Below, one piece after another: positions 45,450 through 53,853 of a DNA stretch of 64,000 nucleotides. The notes under the pieces are model-generated. The model saw nothing but the letters and a program-made list of their open reading frames with translations, was not told the origin of the DNA and did no database searches. Positions within the stretch are counted from its first letter, which is position 1. Each line of letters opens with the position of its first letter. Both the position numbers and the translations under genes were made by a program. The stretch lies in assembly GCA_021200565.1 (NCBI GenBank), contig JAJQGJ010000024.1:20644-84643 (forward strand), given 5' to 3'. Source of the stretch: Oscillospiraceae bacterium (GTDB lineage: Bacteria > Bacillota > Clostridia > Oscillospirales > Ruminococcaceae).

Positions 45450-45472
45450 CCTATATAAACTATAGGCGGTGG
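45450..45472 (+). promoter_or_regulatory. Palindromic leader of PIN gene 2
   Basis: CCTATA (45450-45455) with TATAGG (45461-45466), loop TAAAC, merging into the AGGCGGTGG Shine-Dalgarno. Confidence 0.5.
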
Positions 45473-45473
45473 A

Positions 45474-45959
45474 ATGGTGAAGGTATATTTGGATTGTTGC
45501 TGCTATTGCAGACCGTTTGATGATTTATCACAAGCGCAAGTGAATGATGAGTACATATCAATTTTAAGGGTAATTGATTTGCGCTGGCGTGGAATAATAT
45601 GTATTGTTGGGAGCACGGCACTAAAAAATGAAATCGAGAAAATAGGCGACCCGAGCAGAAGGCTGGATGTTTACGATTCGTTCAGCAGTAACATTAATGA
45701 AGTAGTGACTCTTACTGATGGAATAAAATCGCATGCATATCAGATCCAAGCGGAGTCAAATATACAGCCGTATGACAGTCTTCATATTGCATGTGCGGAA
45801 GAATCCGGTGCAGATTTTATGCTGACGACAGATTACAAGCTTATAAAAATGGCTTCAAGGTTAGATTTGAAAGTGAAAGTTATGAATCCCAAGGATTTTG
45901 CTGATCAATATTTGAATGGAGGAGATTATAGTGGCACAGGCACGAGTGAATTACAGTAA
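45474..45959 (+). CDS. PIN-domain RNase-like protein 2 (putative toxin)
   Basis: 161 residues, paralogous to the PIN protein at 43821. Conserved: KVYLDCCCYCRPFDD, STALKNEIEKI (here the first acidic residue of copy 1 LEVE is altered), YDSLHIACAEESGADFMLTTDYKLIKMA and the identical tail block ASRLDLKVKVMNPKDF. The start is ATG 45474 or GTG 45477, which aligns with copy 1. The C terminus runs 29 bases into the partner gene, making a longer tail than copy 1. Confidence 0.78.
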   Translation: MVKVYLDCCCYCRPFDDLSQAQVNDEYISILRVIDLRWRGIICIVGSTALKNEIEKIGDPSRRLDVYDSFSSNINEVVTLTDGIKSHAYQIQAESNIQPYDSLHIACAEESGADFMLTTDYKLIKMASRLDLKVKVMNPKDFADQYLNGGDYSGTGTSELQ

Positions 45960-46152
45960 CCAAGTAGAAATAAGAATGGCTGGCTATACTGCTTTGAGAG
46001 AAGCACTTGGTCCTGTTGGCGCAATTCAATTTCTGCAGCAGGGCTCTTCTGGCACAGGTGATTATACAAAAGAGAAGTATGAACGACCGCAGCCAACTCT
46101 CAATGAAATCATTGCTGAAATTGAAGCATCCGAAGATAAGACCGCCAGCTAA
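45931..46152 (+). CDS. Small partner of PIN protein 2 (putative antitoxin)
   Basis: 73 residues, paralogous to the partner at 44273 (ARVNYSNQVEIRMAGYTALREALG; shared GTGDYTKEKYERP). The GTG 45931 start has GGAGGAG 7 bases upstream, within the PIN gene; the earlier in-frame ATG 45916 has no such site. The last codons and the TAA (46150-46152) are part of the terminator stem and loop. Function is inferred from pairing only. Confidence 0.6.
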   Translation: MAQARVNYSNQVEIRMAGYTALREALGPVGAIQFLQQGSSGTGDYTKEKYERPQPTLNEIIAEIEASEDKTAS

Positions 46153-46168
46153 TCTGACGGTCTTTTTC
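46138..46168 (+). terminator. Terminator overlapping the end of the second partner gene
   Basis: AAGACCG (46138-46144) with CGGTCTT (46158-46164), and inner CAG/CTG; TAA in the loop, T run after. Confidence 0.8.
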
Positions 46169-46220
46169 TTGTAGGAGCGGATATTATCCGCCCGCTTTTC
46201 CAAAAAATACGCCTTGTCCC

Positions 46221-46249
46221 TTGACAATCTCACTAAAAAGGTTTATCAT
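46221..46249 (+). promoter_or_regulatory. asnS promoter
   Basis: TTGACA (46221-46226), 17-base spacer, TATCAT (46244-46249). The 30-base leader is too short for a T-box. Confidence 0.75.
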
Positions 46250-46284
46250 TAACAGAGCACAATTTTATAAAGGGGACGTATGCT

Positions 46285-47676
46285 ATGCCAAAACTTCTGA
46301 TTGATGAAATATATAAGAGCGTGAAAGGGCTTTTGCCGAACGAGGACGCTGCCGATGGAGCGACTGTTACTGTTGAGGGCTGGGTGAGAACAAACCGGTC
46401 TAATAACAATATCGGTTTCATTTCTCTCAACGATGGCTCCTGCTTCATTAATTGCCAGGTGGTTTATGAGACTGAGAAGCTCGGAAACTATGCTGAGATT
46501 TCGAAGCTTCTGACCGGCTGCGCCGTAAGCGTCACCGGCAAGCTTATCCACACTCCTGAGGCTAAGCAGCCTTTCGAGATCAACGCTTCCGAGATTGCAC
46601 TTCTAGGCACATGTGACGCAAGCTATCCCCTGCAGAAGAAGCGTCATAGCCTTGAATTCTTGAGGGAGATTCCTCATTTGAGACCCAGAACCAACACGTT
46701 TATGGCGGTCTTCAAGATCCGTTCGATTGTTTCACAGTCAATTCACCAGTTCTTCCGTGAGAACGGCTTCAGCTATATCCATACGCCTCTCATCACCGGC
46801 AATGACGCTGAGGGCGCAGGCGAGACCTTCACGGTCACAACCCGTGAAGATGGCGACTATCAGAACGATTTCTTCGGCAAGCATGCCTGCCTGACGGTTT
46901 CCGGTCAGCTCCATGTCGAGCCGTTTGCATTGGCTCTTGGAAAGGTCTACACCTTCGGTCCTACATTCAGAGCTGAAAACTCCAACACCCCATATCATCT
47001 GAACGAATTCTGGATGATCGAGCCTGAGATGGCTTTCTGCGACCTCAAGGGCGACATGGCGGTCATGGAAGCGCTGGTCAAGTATATTATAAAAGATGTT
47101 CTCGAAAGCTGCCCCGATGAAATGAAGTTCTTAAACGATTTCGTCTCCGAAAAGCACGACCTGATAGATAAGCTTGAGCACGTCATGAACTCCGACTTCA
47201 AGGTCATCACCTACACAGAAGCAGTCGATTATCTCAAAAAAGCTCCCGTCAAATTTGAGAACCCTGTAGAGTGGGGAATGGACTTCTTCAAGGAGCACGA
47301 GGTCTATATCTGTGACCAGGTTGCAAAGGGACCTGTTTTCCTCATCGACTTCCCGAAGGACATCAAGGCGTTCTATATGAAATTAAATCCCGACGGCAAG
47401 ACTGTTGCCGCATGCGATCTCCTTGCACCCGGAGTAGGTGAGCTGATGGGAGGCTCTCAGCGTGAAGAGAACTTCGATGTCCTGGTCAAAAAGATGGAAG
47501 ACATGAATATGGACAGAAGCACGCTCGAGTGGTACCTCGATCTCAGAAAATATGGCGGCGTTGTCCATTCCGGCTTTGGTCTCGGACTCGAAAGAATCCT
47601 CATGTACATTACTGGCGTTTCGAATATCCGTGACGTCATCCCATACGCAAGAACACCCAAGAACCTGAAATTCTGA
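46285..47676 (+). CDS. asnS: Asparaginyl-tRNA synthetase
   Basis: Class IIb synthetase charging tRNA-Asn. The N-terminal OB-fold anticodon domain (TVEGWVRTNRSNNNIGFISL) is followed by class II motif 1 (IRSIVSQSIHQFFRENGFSYIHTP), motif 2 (FGPTFRAENSNTPYHLNEFWMIEPE) and motif 3 (GFGLGLERILMYITG). FRAENSNT fits AsnRS, not AspRS. Length 463. It is monocistronic or cotranscribed with degV, which follows 14 bases later. Confidence 0.97.
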   Translation: MPKLLIDEIYKSVKGLLPNEDAADGATVTVEGWVRTNRSNNNIGFISLNDGSCFINCQVVYETEKLGNYAEISKLLTGCAVSVTGKLIHTPEAKQPFEINASEIALLGTCDASYPLQKKRHSLEFLREIPHLRPRTNTFMAVFKIRSIVSQSIHQFFRENGFSYIHTPLITGNDAEGAGETFTVTTREDGDYQNDFFGKHACLTVSGQLHVEPFALALGKVYTFGPTFRAENSNTPYHLNEFWMIEPEMAFCDLKGDMAVMEALVKYIIKDVLESCPDEMKFLNDFVSEKHDLIDKLEHVMNSDFKVITYTEAVDYLKKAPVKFENPVEWGMDFFKEHEVYICDQVAKGPVFLIDFPKDIKAFYMKLNPDGKTVAACDLLAPGVGELMGGSQREENFDVLVKKMEDMNMDRSTLEWYLDLRKYGGVVHSGFGLGLERILMYITGVSNIRDVIPYARTPKNLKF

Positions 47677-47690
47677 ACAAGGAGGAAACA

Positions 47691-48569
47691 ATGGCAAATA
47701 ACTACAAAGTCTTTTCAGACGTAACCTGCGATATAACAAAAGAGATGATCGAAGAGCTTTCCGAGGTCACTTTCGTCCCGATGAACATCACCGTCGGCGA
47801 AGAGGGTTATGTCTACAGCTATTCGGATGATGGAAATATAACCATCGAAGAATTCTATCAGAAGCTTAGAAGCGGACTTTTCGCATCCACATCCCAGATA
47901 AATCCTGAAGTCTATGAGGAATTTTTCGAGCCTGAGCTCCAGAAAGGCAACGACATTCTCTACATAGGTCTCACGTCCGGTCTGTCCCAGACACTCAACT
48001 CTTCAAGAGTCGCAGCAAGAAACCTCTCGGAGCAGTATCCCGACAGAAGAATCGAGATAATCGACCCATTTGACGCATCGCTCGGTCAGGGCTTCCTCCT
48101 TTATGAAGCTATCAAAGAGATGAGAACCGGCTTAAGCATGGACGAGCTCATCGCATGGATAGATGAACACAAATACCACGTCTGCCACTGGCTCACAGTT
48201 GACACCTTCGAGCACCTCAAGCGTGGCGGAAGAGTTTCCGGTGCAACTGCCGCAATGGGAACGGTTCTCCAGGTCAAGCCTCTTTTGACGCTCGACGACG
48301 ATGGCAAGCTCCAGACGATAGCCAAGCCTCGTGGAAGAAAGCAGGCAACCGCCGCTCTTGTTGACCACGTCAAGAATTCGATCCGTCCCGACATCGGCAC
48401 ATTTATCTTCATCGGTCACGCCGACAATCTTGTCGCTGCCGAAGAGATGCGTGAAACACTCCAGAAGCTCTACCCGAATTCCACCATCGGAATTACCGAT
48501 ATAGGACCGGTAATCGGAGCCCATGTCGGACCTGGAATGACAGCAGTTGTCCACTGGGGAGACAGATAA
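47691..48569 (+). CDS. DegV family fatty-acid-binding protein
   Basis: 292 residues with the DegV/FakB signature: YKVFSDVTCDITKEMIEEL at the N terminus, the acyl-binding motif FASTSQINPEVYEEFF, and YIGLTSGLSQTLNSS. Family members bind a fatty acid and present it to a FakA-type kinase, encoded elsewhere. The C-terminal domain has ARHVGPGMTAVV-like HVGPGMTAVVHWG. GGAGG precedes the ATG. The partner kinase is not in this window. Confidence 0.92.
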   Translation: MANNYKVFSDVTCDITKEMIEELSEVTFVPMNITVGEEGYVYSYSDDGNITIEEFYQKLRSGLFASTSQINPEVYEEFFEPELQKGNDILYIGLTSGLSQTLNSSRVAARNLSEQYPDRRIEIIDPFDASLGQGFLLYEAIKEMRTGLSMDELIAWIDEHKYHVCHWLTVDTFEHLKRGGRVSGATAAMGTVLQVKPLLTLDDDGKLQTIAKPRGRKQATAALVDHVKNSIRPDIGTFIFIGHADNLVAAEEMRETLQKLYPNSTIGITDIGPVIGAHVGPGMTAVVHWGDR

Positions 48570-48584
48570 AATTGAATAATAAAA

Positions 48585-48615
48585 GCGGAGTGAAGCCCAC
48601 TCCGCATTTTTTATT
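48585..48615. terminator. Terminator between degV and the HD hydrolase gene
   Basis: GCGGAGTG (48585-48592) with CACTCCGC (48598-48605), A-rich on the left and TTTTTT on the right, so usable by both convergent genes. Confidence 0.85.
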
Positions 48616-49231
48616 TTGACTTATTCCGTCTTTCTTCGATGAAGTTCGTCGCCTCAGCATCGGCGATGTTCAGAGCCTGTGCCAGAGGATATTCTCTCAG
48701 AGCGTTTCCGACAAGCCTTGTGTCCTCGCCCATCGAAAATCCCATGTGCCATCTTATCGCCATTGCTTCATCCCTTGTGAGCTTCATGAACCCTGAAACG
48801 ATATAGACCGACTTCTCGCCATGACCATATGGCAAAGTGTCATTGTAGTCGTAGTAGGGCACCTTTTCCCACGCTCCCGTCTTGTCGTTCTTGACGTTTC
48901 GTGTGCTGACAACATAGGTGTTGGTTTTGCAGACATCGTGCAAAAGCGCAACGATGGCTATTGATTCATCACTGAAGGAAAGCCCGAAACCGTTTTTCAC
49001 TCTGTCCGATTCGAGATAGGACTTAAGGCATTCGTAAACGTTGATAGAATGCTCGCAAAGCCCACCCTCGAATGAATTATGGAACCGTGTCGAAGCCGGA
49101 GCCGAGAAGAAATCGCAGTTTTTAGACTGCAGGTATTCAAGCAGCTTTTCCGAGCCCTCACGCTTGATGTTTGTGGTGTAAATCTCGATGAATTTGTTTT
49201 TATATGCTAAAGCTTCTTGTGATAATGGCAT
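48611..49231 (-). CDS. HD-domain hydrolase
   Basis: 206 residues with an HD metal-binding domain: HNSFEGGLCEHSINV (first His), IAIVALLHDVCKTNTYV (His-Asp pair) and IRWHMGF (His). The N-terminal part resembles the YhaM/3'-5' exonuclease-associated HD domain, but the OB fold of YhaM is missing. Substrate unknown, probably a nucleotide or nucleic acid. It is the only leftward gene here, with its own promoter, and is divergent from yicC. Confidence 0.8.
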   Translation of the reverse strand: MPLSQEALAYKNKFIEIYTTNIKREGSEKLLEYLQSKNCDFFSAPASTRFHNSFEGGLCEHSINVYECLKSYLESDRVKNGFGLSFSDESIAIVALLHDVCKTNTYVVSTRNVKNDKTGAWEKVPYYDYNDTLPYGHGEKSVYIVSGFMKLTRDEAMAIRWHMGFSMGEDTRLVGNALREYPLAQALNIADAEATNFIEERRNKSK

Positions 49232-49263
49232 ATTTTGTGTCCTCCAGTAATTTTGTTACTATG

Positions 49264-49292
49264 ATTGTATCACAAATCCGCGGGTTTTGCAA
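49264..49292 (-). promoter_or_regulatory. Promoter of the HD hydrolase gene
   Basis: Minus strand TTGCAA (49287-49292) and TACAAT (49264-49269) with a 17-base spacer and TGTGA before the -10. Confidence 0.6.
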
Positions 49293-49333
49293 TCAGTGTT
49301 TCCAAACTGTAATACAATTTCGCCTGATAGACC

Positions 49334-49362
49334 TTGCACTAAATCTCAAAAGGTGCTATAAT
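49334..49362 (+). promoter_or_regulatory. Promoter of the yicC operon
   Basis: TTGCAC (49334-49339) and TATAAT (49357-49362), 17-base spacer. It precedes the 13-gene block yicC to rsgA. Confidence 0.75.
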
Positions 49363-49424
49363 ACTATAGATAGTAATGTAGCGCAGTGTGCCTACTGTAT
49401 TATAAACGAAAAGAGGTAACCAAA

Positions 49425-50303
49425 ATGCCGAGAAGCATGACCGGCTACGGCAGGTCTAAGAAGACCTTCGGTTCGAGAGAGATAACCGTTGAGCTGAGGG
49501 CGGTCAATCACCGTTTCTTTGAATTTTCAGCGAAATATCCGAGGCAATATGCCTTTATTGAGGACAAGCTGAAGGCTCTTTACTCCGCCGAAATTAATCG
49601 TGGCAAGGTCGAAACCTACATAACGATTGTCACGACCGACAGCTCCGACGTGTGCGTGAATGTCAATACCGAGCTTGCAAAGAATTATGTCGAAGCACTG
49701 AGAGCCGCAGGAGCGGAGTTAGAGCTCCGTGATGACCTGACGCTTTCCCAGCTTTTCAGAATTCCCGACATCTTCACTGTAACAAAGCAGGAAGCCGACG
49801 AAAACGAGATATGGCAGGAGGTTTCCGAAACTGCCAAGGAGGCGCTTTCCGGATTTGTTGCAATGAGACAATCGGAGGGTGAGCGTCTCAAAGCTGACAT
49901 TCTCACAAAGCTCGATCAGATTGAAGAGATGGTCTGTGAGATAGAAAAGCGTTCTCCAACGGTCACAGAAGAGTATCAGAAGAGACTTTATCAGAGACTT
50001 CAGGAGCTCTTGGATGGAAAGAACATCGACGAAGCAAGAATCCTGACTGAGACAGCGATATTTGCCGATAAGACAGCTGTCGATGAAGAGACGGTCCGTC
50101 TTCACAGCCATATTGCGGCATTCAGGGAGCTACTGGAACAGAATGAGCCTATTGGCAAGAAGCTCGACTTTCTCGTTCAGGAAATTAACCGTGAAATAAA
50201 CACCACCGGCTCCAAGTGCTCTGACCTTGCAATAACAAAAATTGTGGTTGAGCTTAAGAGCATGGTTGAGAAGATAAGAGAGCAGATTCAGAATATCGAA
50301 TGA
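49425..50303 (+). CDS. yicC: YicC/YloC family endoribonuclease
   Basis: 292 residues, start MPRSMTGYGRSKKTFGSREI and C-terminal KLDFLVQEINREINTTGSK, both family signatures. YicC-type proteins are RNases acting on small RNAs and mRNA. ATG 49425 follows AGAGGTAACC; an earlier in-frame GTG-type start (49386) is unlikely. It heads the operon with remA, gmk and rpoZ, as in Bacillus. Confidence 0.93.
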   Translation: MPRSMTGYGRSKKTFGSREITVELRAVNHRFFEFSAKYPRQYAFIEDKLKALYSAEINRGKVETYITIVTTDSSDVCVNVNTELAKNYVEALRAAGAELELRDDLTLSQLFRIPDIFTVTKQEADENEIWQEVSETAKEALSGFVAMRQSEGERLKADILTKLDQIEEMVCEIEKRSPTVTEEYQKRLYQRLQELLDGKNIDEARILTETAIFADKTAVDEETVRLHSHIAAFRELLEQNEPIGKKLDFLVQEINREINTTGSKCSDLAITKIVVELKSMVEKIREQIQNIE

Positions 50304-50313
50304 GGTGAGTGAG

Positions 50314-50562
50314 TTGAATGTAGTTGATATTGGCTATTCTTGCTATGTCTCGACTGACAAGATAGTGGCAATCGCATCTCCCGACACCTCTCCAATAAAG
50401 AGAATCATTCAGGAAGCGAAAGACCGTGGCTCGCTCATCGACTGCACATTCGGCAAGAAAAACAAGTCGGTATTAATCACAGTCAGCGACCATGTCATTC
50501 TCTCGTCGAGAACGCCTGGATATATTTTGGGGACGGATAAAGGGGATAATGCAGATGAATAA
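50314..50562 (+). CDS. remA: RemA family regulator (DUF370)
   Basis: 82 residues: VVDIGYSCYVSTDKIVAIAS, PIKRIIQEAKDRGSLIDCTFGKK and SDHVILSSRTPGYIL, the conserved RemA fold. In Bacillus RemA is a DNA-binding activator of biofilm matrix genes. The TTG at 50314 with GAGGTGAG just upstream is the likely start; the in-frame GTG 50305 lies in the ribosome-binding site. It overlaps gmk by 8 bases. Confidence 0.9.
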   Translation: MNVVDIGYSCYVSTDKIVAIASPDTSPIKRIIQEAKDRGSLIDCTFGKKNKSVLITVSDHVILSSRTPGYILGTDKGDNADE

Positions 50563-51163
50563 AGGAGTTTTATACGTCTTTTCCGCACCGTCTGGTTGTG
50601 GAAAGGGAACGGTGCTTGCAGAAATAAGAAAGAGAATGCCCGACCTGAAGTATTCTGTTTCTGCGACAACCCGTGCGCCCAGGGATGGCGAAATTGACGG
50701 TGTGCACTACTATTTTGTTTCTGAAGAGCGTTTTAAGGAGCTTGTCGAAACCGGAGGAATGCTTGAGCATGCGACATTTTGCGGCAATTCCTATGGTACA
50801 CCTAAAGAAAAGGTTTTCGAGTGCCTTGATAATGGCATCGACGTAATTCTGGAGATAGAGACAAAAGGTGCAATGATGGTGAAAGAGTCCTATCCCGAAG
50901 CCGTGATGATATTCATGCTTCCGCCGTCTATAGAGGAGCTGAGAGCCCGCCTCGAGAACAGGCATACCGAATCGGAGGAAGTAATAAATGGCAGAGTCCA
51001 TGAGGCGGCGAAGGAAATTTCCCTTGCCAGGAACTATGACTATGTATTCGTAAATGACGATATTTCGGAAGCAGTCGACACACTTTATAGCATCATGACA
51101 GCTTCCAGAAGCTTAACAAAGATAAATCAAGACCTGATAAAAGGAGTGTTAGAAAAATGTTGA
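50555..51163 (+). CDS. gmk: Guanylate kinase
   Basis: Phosphorylates GMP to GDP. P-loop FSAPSGCGKGTVLAEI, GMP-binding SATTRAPRDGEIDGVHYYF and later REN/ARLENRHTE pattern. ATG 50555 has AGGGG 9 bases upstream and matches the family start (MNKGVLYVFSAPSGCGKG). Length 202 is normal. It overlaps both neighbours. Confidence 0.97.
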   Translation: MNKGVLYVFSAPSGCGKGTVLAEIRKRMPDLKYSVSATTRAPRDGEIDGVHYYFVSEERFKELVETGGMLEHATFCGNSYGTPKEKVFECLDNGIDVILEIETKGAMMVKESYPEAVMIFMLPPSIEELRARLENRHTESEEVINGRVHEAAKEISLARNYDYVFVNDDISEAVDTLYSIMTASRSLTKINQDLIKGVLEKC

Positions 51164-51375
51164 GACCATCAAGTTCTCAGATACTTAAAAACGGTGAGAG
51201 CGTATATTCGCTTGTAATAGCAGTTGCAAAGCGTGCAAGAGAAATCCTCGACAACGCCTATGAGAATAAGGAAGTAATCGACGAAAAGCCGGTAAAGACA
51301 GCCGTCGATCAGTTCGCCAACGGCGAGTACAGGCTTATAGAAGATCCGTCCCTCAAGAGAACCGTCAAGAGATGA
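51157..51375 (+). CDS. rpoZ: RNA polymerase omega subunit
   Basis: 72 residues with MLRPSSSQIL, YSLVIAVAKRAREI and KPVKTAVDQFANGEYRL, the Firmicute omega pattern. It supports polymerase assembly. It overlaps gmk by 7 bases and priA by 4. In Bacillus coaBC lies between rpoZ and priA; it is absent here. Confidence 0.95.
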   Translation: MLRPSSSQILKNGESVYSLVIAVAKRAREILDNAYENKEVIDEKPVKTAVDQFANGEYRLIEDPSLKRTVKR

Positions 51376-53834
51376 ACTCTTGCAGCGTTCATGCAGCAAA
51401 GGTAGTCCTGTCCGGTGCCGACTATGGCTATGATAACGAATACACCTATCGCTATCCCGACATTCTTTTTGGAACTGTCAGACCCGGAATGCGTGTACTG
51501 GTGCCATTCGGCAGGGCAAACACAAAGAGGATCGGACTGATAACGAGGGTTTATGAAAAAGAGCTTACCGAAGAAATGGTAGTCAAGCCTATAATAAGCC
51601 TCATTGACCGTGAGCCTCTCATAAACGATGAGCTTCTTAACCTGGTTTTCTGGCTCAAGGAGCACACTTTCTGCACCTATTTTGAAGCCTACCGGACGAT
51701 AGTCCCCGCTGGCTATACAGTAATCCGCAGAAGCGTCTATACCCTTTCAAATCACAAGCCAGATGTGAGCCTCACCGATGATGAAAATAAGCTCTATCAG
51801 GCGCTTTTAGGAGCACAGTCTCAGAAGGAGTTTGACAGGATTATAGACGGTTGGGGCAACGCTGAAAAGGAATCCCTGATTCAGTCGCTCCTCGATAAGG
51901 GCATCCTTGAAGAGGAGGACGAATTCAAGCGCCGTGTCGGAGACGAAACGGTCAGAATGGTCAGGCTTTCTCCAGACTACATGAACCGCACCGGTGGAAA
52001 AGCGTTTACCCCAAAGCAGCAGCTTGTGGTTGATTTTCTTGAGGAGAACTCCTCAGCATCCATAAAAGAGCTCTGTTATATCTTAAGTGTGACCCAGACG
52101 ATAATCACATCGATGCTGAAAAAAGGCATTCTTGAAGAGTATAGATATGAATCTCTTCGGACGCCGAAGAGCATCACTGAATCGAGACTCTCGCTCGATA
52201 GCGTAGTCCTCTCAGAAGAGCAAAAGGAAGTCTATGACGGCATCTCGAAGCTCCTTGATGATGGCAAGCCGGCTGGCGCACTTCTCCACGGCGTCACCGG
52301 AAGCGGCAAGACGGCAGTTTTCATCAAGCTTATCGAGAAAACAGTAAAATCCGGCAAAGGCTGCATACTTCTTCTCCCCGAAATCTCGCTGACACCTCAG
52401 ATGGTTTCTAAATTCTGCGCCTATTTCGGAGACACAGTTGCAGTCGTTCATTCAAGCCTTTCGTTAGGTCAGAGAATGGACGAGTTCAAGCGCATTTCCC
52501 GTGGTGAAGCCAGGATAGTTATCGGAACCCGGAGCGCAGTTTTCGCTCCGATGCCGAATATTGGACTCATAATCATGGACGAAGAGGGAGAGAGTAGCTA
52601 TAAATCCGACTCATCGCCGAGATACCATGCCCGTGACGTGGCGATAAAGAGATGTGGCAGCCATAATGCGCTTCTTCTGATGGCATCCGCAACGCCGTCT
52701 CTTGAAAGCTACTACTATGCCAAGAATTCAAGATACCACCTGTTTGAGCTCAACCACCGCTATAGTGGCTCGAAGCTTCCGCAGGTAGTAGTTGCCGATA
52801 TGCTTCTCGAAGCTGAGGAAGGTAACGACGGTATCTTTTGCTTTGACATGCTCAGACGAATCTCGGAGGAAACAAAAAAGGGCAAGCAGACAATTCTTCT
52901 TCTCAACCGCCGTGGCTTCAACACCAACGCCACCTGCCTCGATTGCAGAACTACTGTGAAATGCCCTCGCTGCCAGATTCCACTGACCTATCATAAGGCA
53001 ACCGGCAAGCTCATCTGCCACTATTGCGGCTACTACGCCTCATTCACCGGTAAGTGCCCAGAATGTGGAAGTGACCGTGTCAGGCTGACTGGTTTGGGCA
53101 CTCAAAGGCTTGAAGAAGAGCTTGGGGACGCTTTCCCGGATGCCCGTATCCTTCGGATGGACGCTGACACCACCTATTCAAGATATGCCTACGAAGAAAA
53201 ATTTTCCGATTTCGAAGCTGGAAAATATGACATAATGCTCGGCACCCAGATGATAGCCAAGGGTTTGGATTTTCCGAACGTCACAACCGTCGGAGTCATA
53301 TCCCTTGACAGCTCCCTCAACGCAGGAGACTACAGAAGCTACGAAAGAACATTCTCGCTTCTGACTCAGGTCTGCGGCAGAGGAGGCAGGGGAGACTCGG
53401 AAGCAGTAGCCTATATACAGACCTTCTTCCCTGATCACCACATCATCAAGTTAGCATCTGAGCAGGATTACAAAGGCTTCTATGAACAGGAGGTCTCGCT
53501 GAGAAAAGAGCTGACATATCCTCCGTTCTGCGATATATGCACAGTTTCTTTCTTGTCGACGATAGAATCTGATGCTTTAAGAGCTGCGAATGAATTCGTT
53601 TCTATGATGCGTCATAATCTTAATACAGTAGACAAGAAGTTCCCACTTCGTGTCTTAGGACCAGCCAGATCCGGCTACGGAAGAATCGGTGGCAAATATA
53701 AATATGCGCTGACAATAAAGTGCCGGCTCTCGAATGCTTTCAGAGCATATATGGCGGAGCTTTTAAAGGATACATACAAGAATAAAAGCTTTTCAAACGT
53801 AAAAGTCTATGCCGATATAAACGGCGATACATAA
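51372..53834 (+). CDS. priA: Primosomal protein N' (PriA helicase)
   Basis: Restarts stalled replication forks. Walker A is LLHGVTGSGKTAVFIKLIEK; the zinc-binding block between helicase lobes has CLDCRTTVKCPRCQ and CHYCGYYASFTGKCPECGS. RYHARDVAIKR and GRGGRGD (motif VI) are present. Motif II reads MDEEGESSYKSD, where PriA normally has DEEHExSYK: His is Gly. Length 820. Start ATG 51372 overlaps rpoZ by 4 bases. Confidence 0.95.
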   Translation: MNSCSVHAAKVVLSGADYGYDNEYTYRYPDILFGTVRPGMRVLVPFGRANTKRIGLITRVYEKELTEEMVVKPIISLIDREPLINDELLNLVFWLKEHTFCTYFEAYRTIVPAGYTVIRRSVYTLSNHKPDVSLTDDENKLYQALLGAQSQKEFDRIIDGWGNAEKESLIQSLLDKGILEEEDEFKRRVGDETVRMVRLSPDYMNRTGGKAFTPKQQLVVDFLEENSSASIKELCYILSVTQTIITSMLKKGILEEYRYESLRTPKSITESRLSLDSVVLSEEQKEVYDGISKLLDDGKPAGALLHGVTGSGKTAVFIKLIEKTVKSGKGCILLLPEISLTPQMVSKFCAYFGDTVAVVHSSLSLGQRMDEFKRISRGEARIVIGTRSAVFAPMPNIGLIIMDEEGESSYKSDSSPRYHARDVAIKRCGSHNALLLMASATPSLESYYYAKNSRYHLFELNHRYSGSKLPQVVVADMLLEAEEGNDGIFCFDMLRRISEETKKGKQTILLLNRRGFNTNATCLDCRTTVKCPRCQIPLTYHKATGKLICHYCGYYASFTGKCPECGSDRVRLTGLGTQRLEEELGDAFPDARILRMDADTTYSRYAYEEKFSDFEAGKYDIMLGTQMIAKGLDFPNVTTVGVISLDSSLNAGDYRSYERTFSLLTQVCGRGGRGDSEAVAYIQTFFPDHHIIKLASEQDYKGFYEQEVSLRKELTYPPFCDICTVSFLSTIESDALRAANEFVSMMRHNLNTVDKKFPLRVLGPARSGYGRIGGKYKYALTIKCRLSNAFRAYMAELLKDTYKNKSFSNVKVYADINGDT

Positions 53835-53853
53835 AACATAGGAGGAATGCCAC

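Noticed and set aside
41373..46152. CRISPR array or transposon in the repeated island
   Set aside because: Repeats are gene leaders, ends and terminators at gene spacing; there are no short regular spacers, transposase or terminal inverted repeats.
46250..46284. T-box before asnS
   Set aside because: Only about 30 bases of leader and no T-box motifs. The same holds for leuS.
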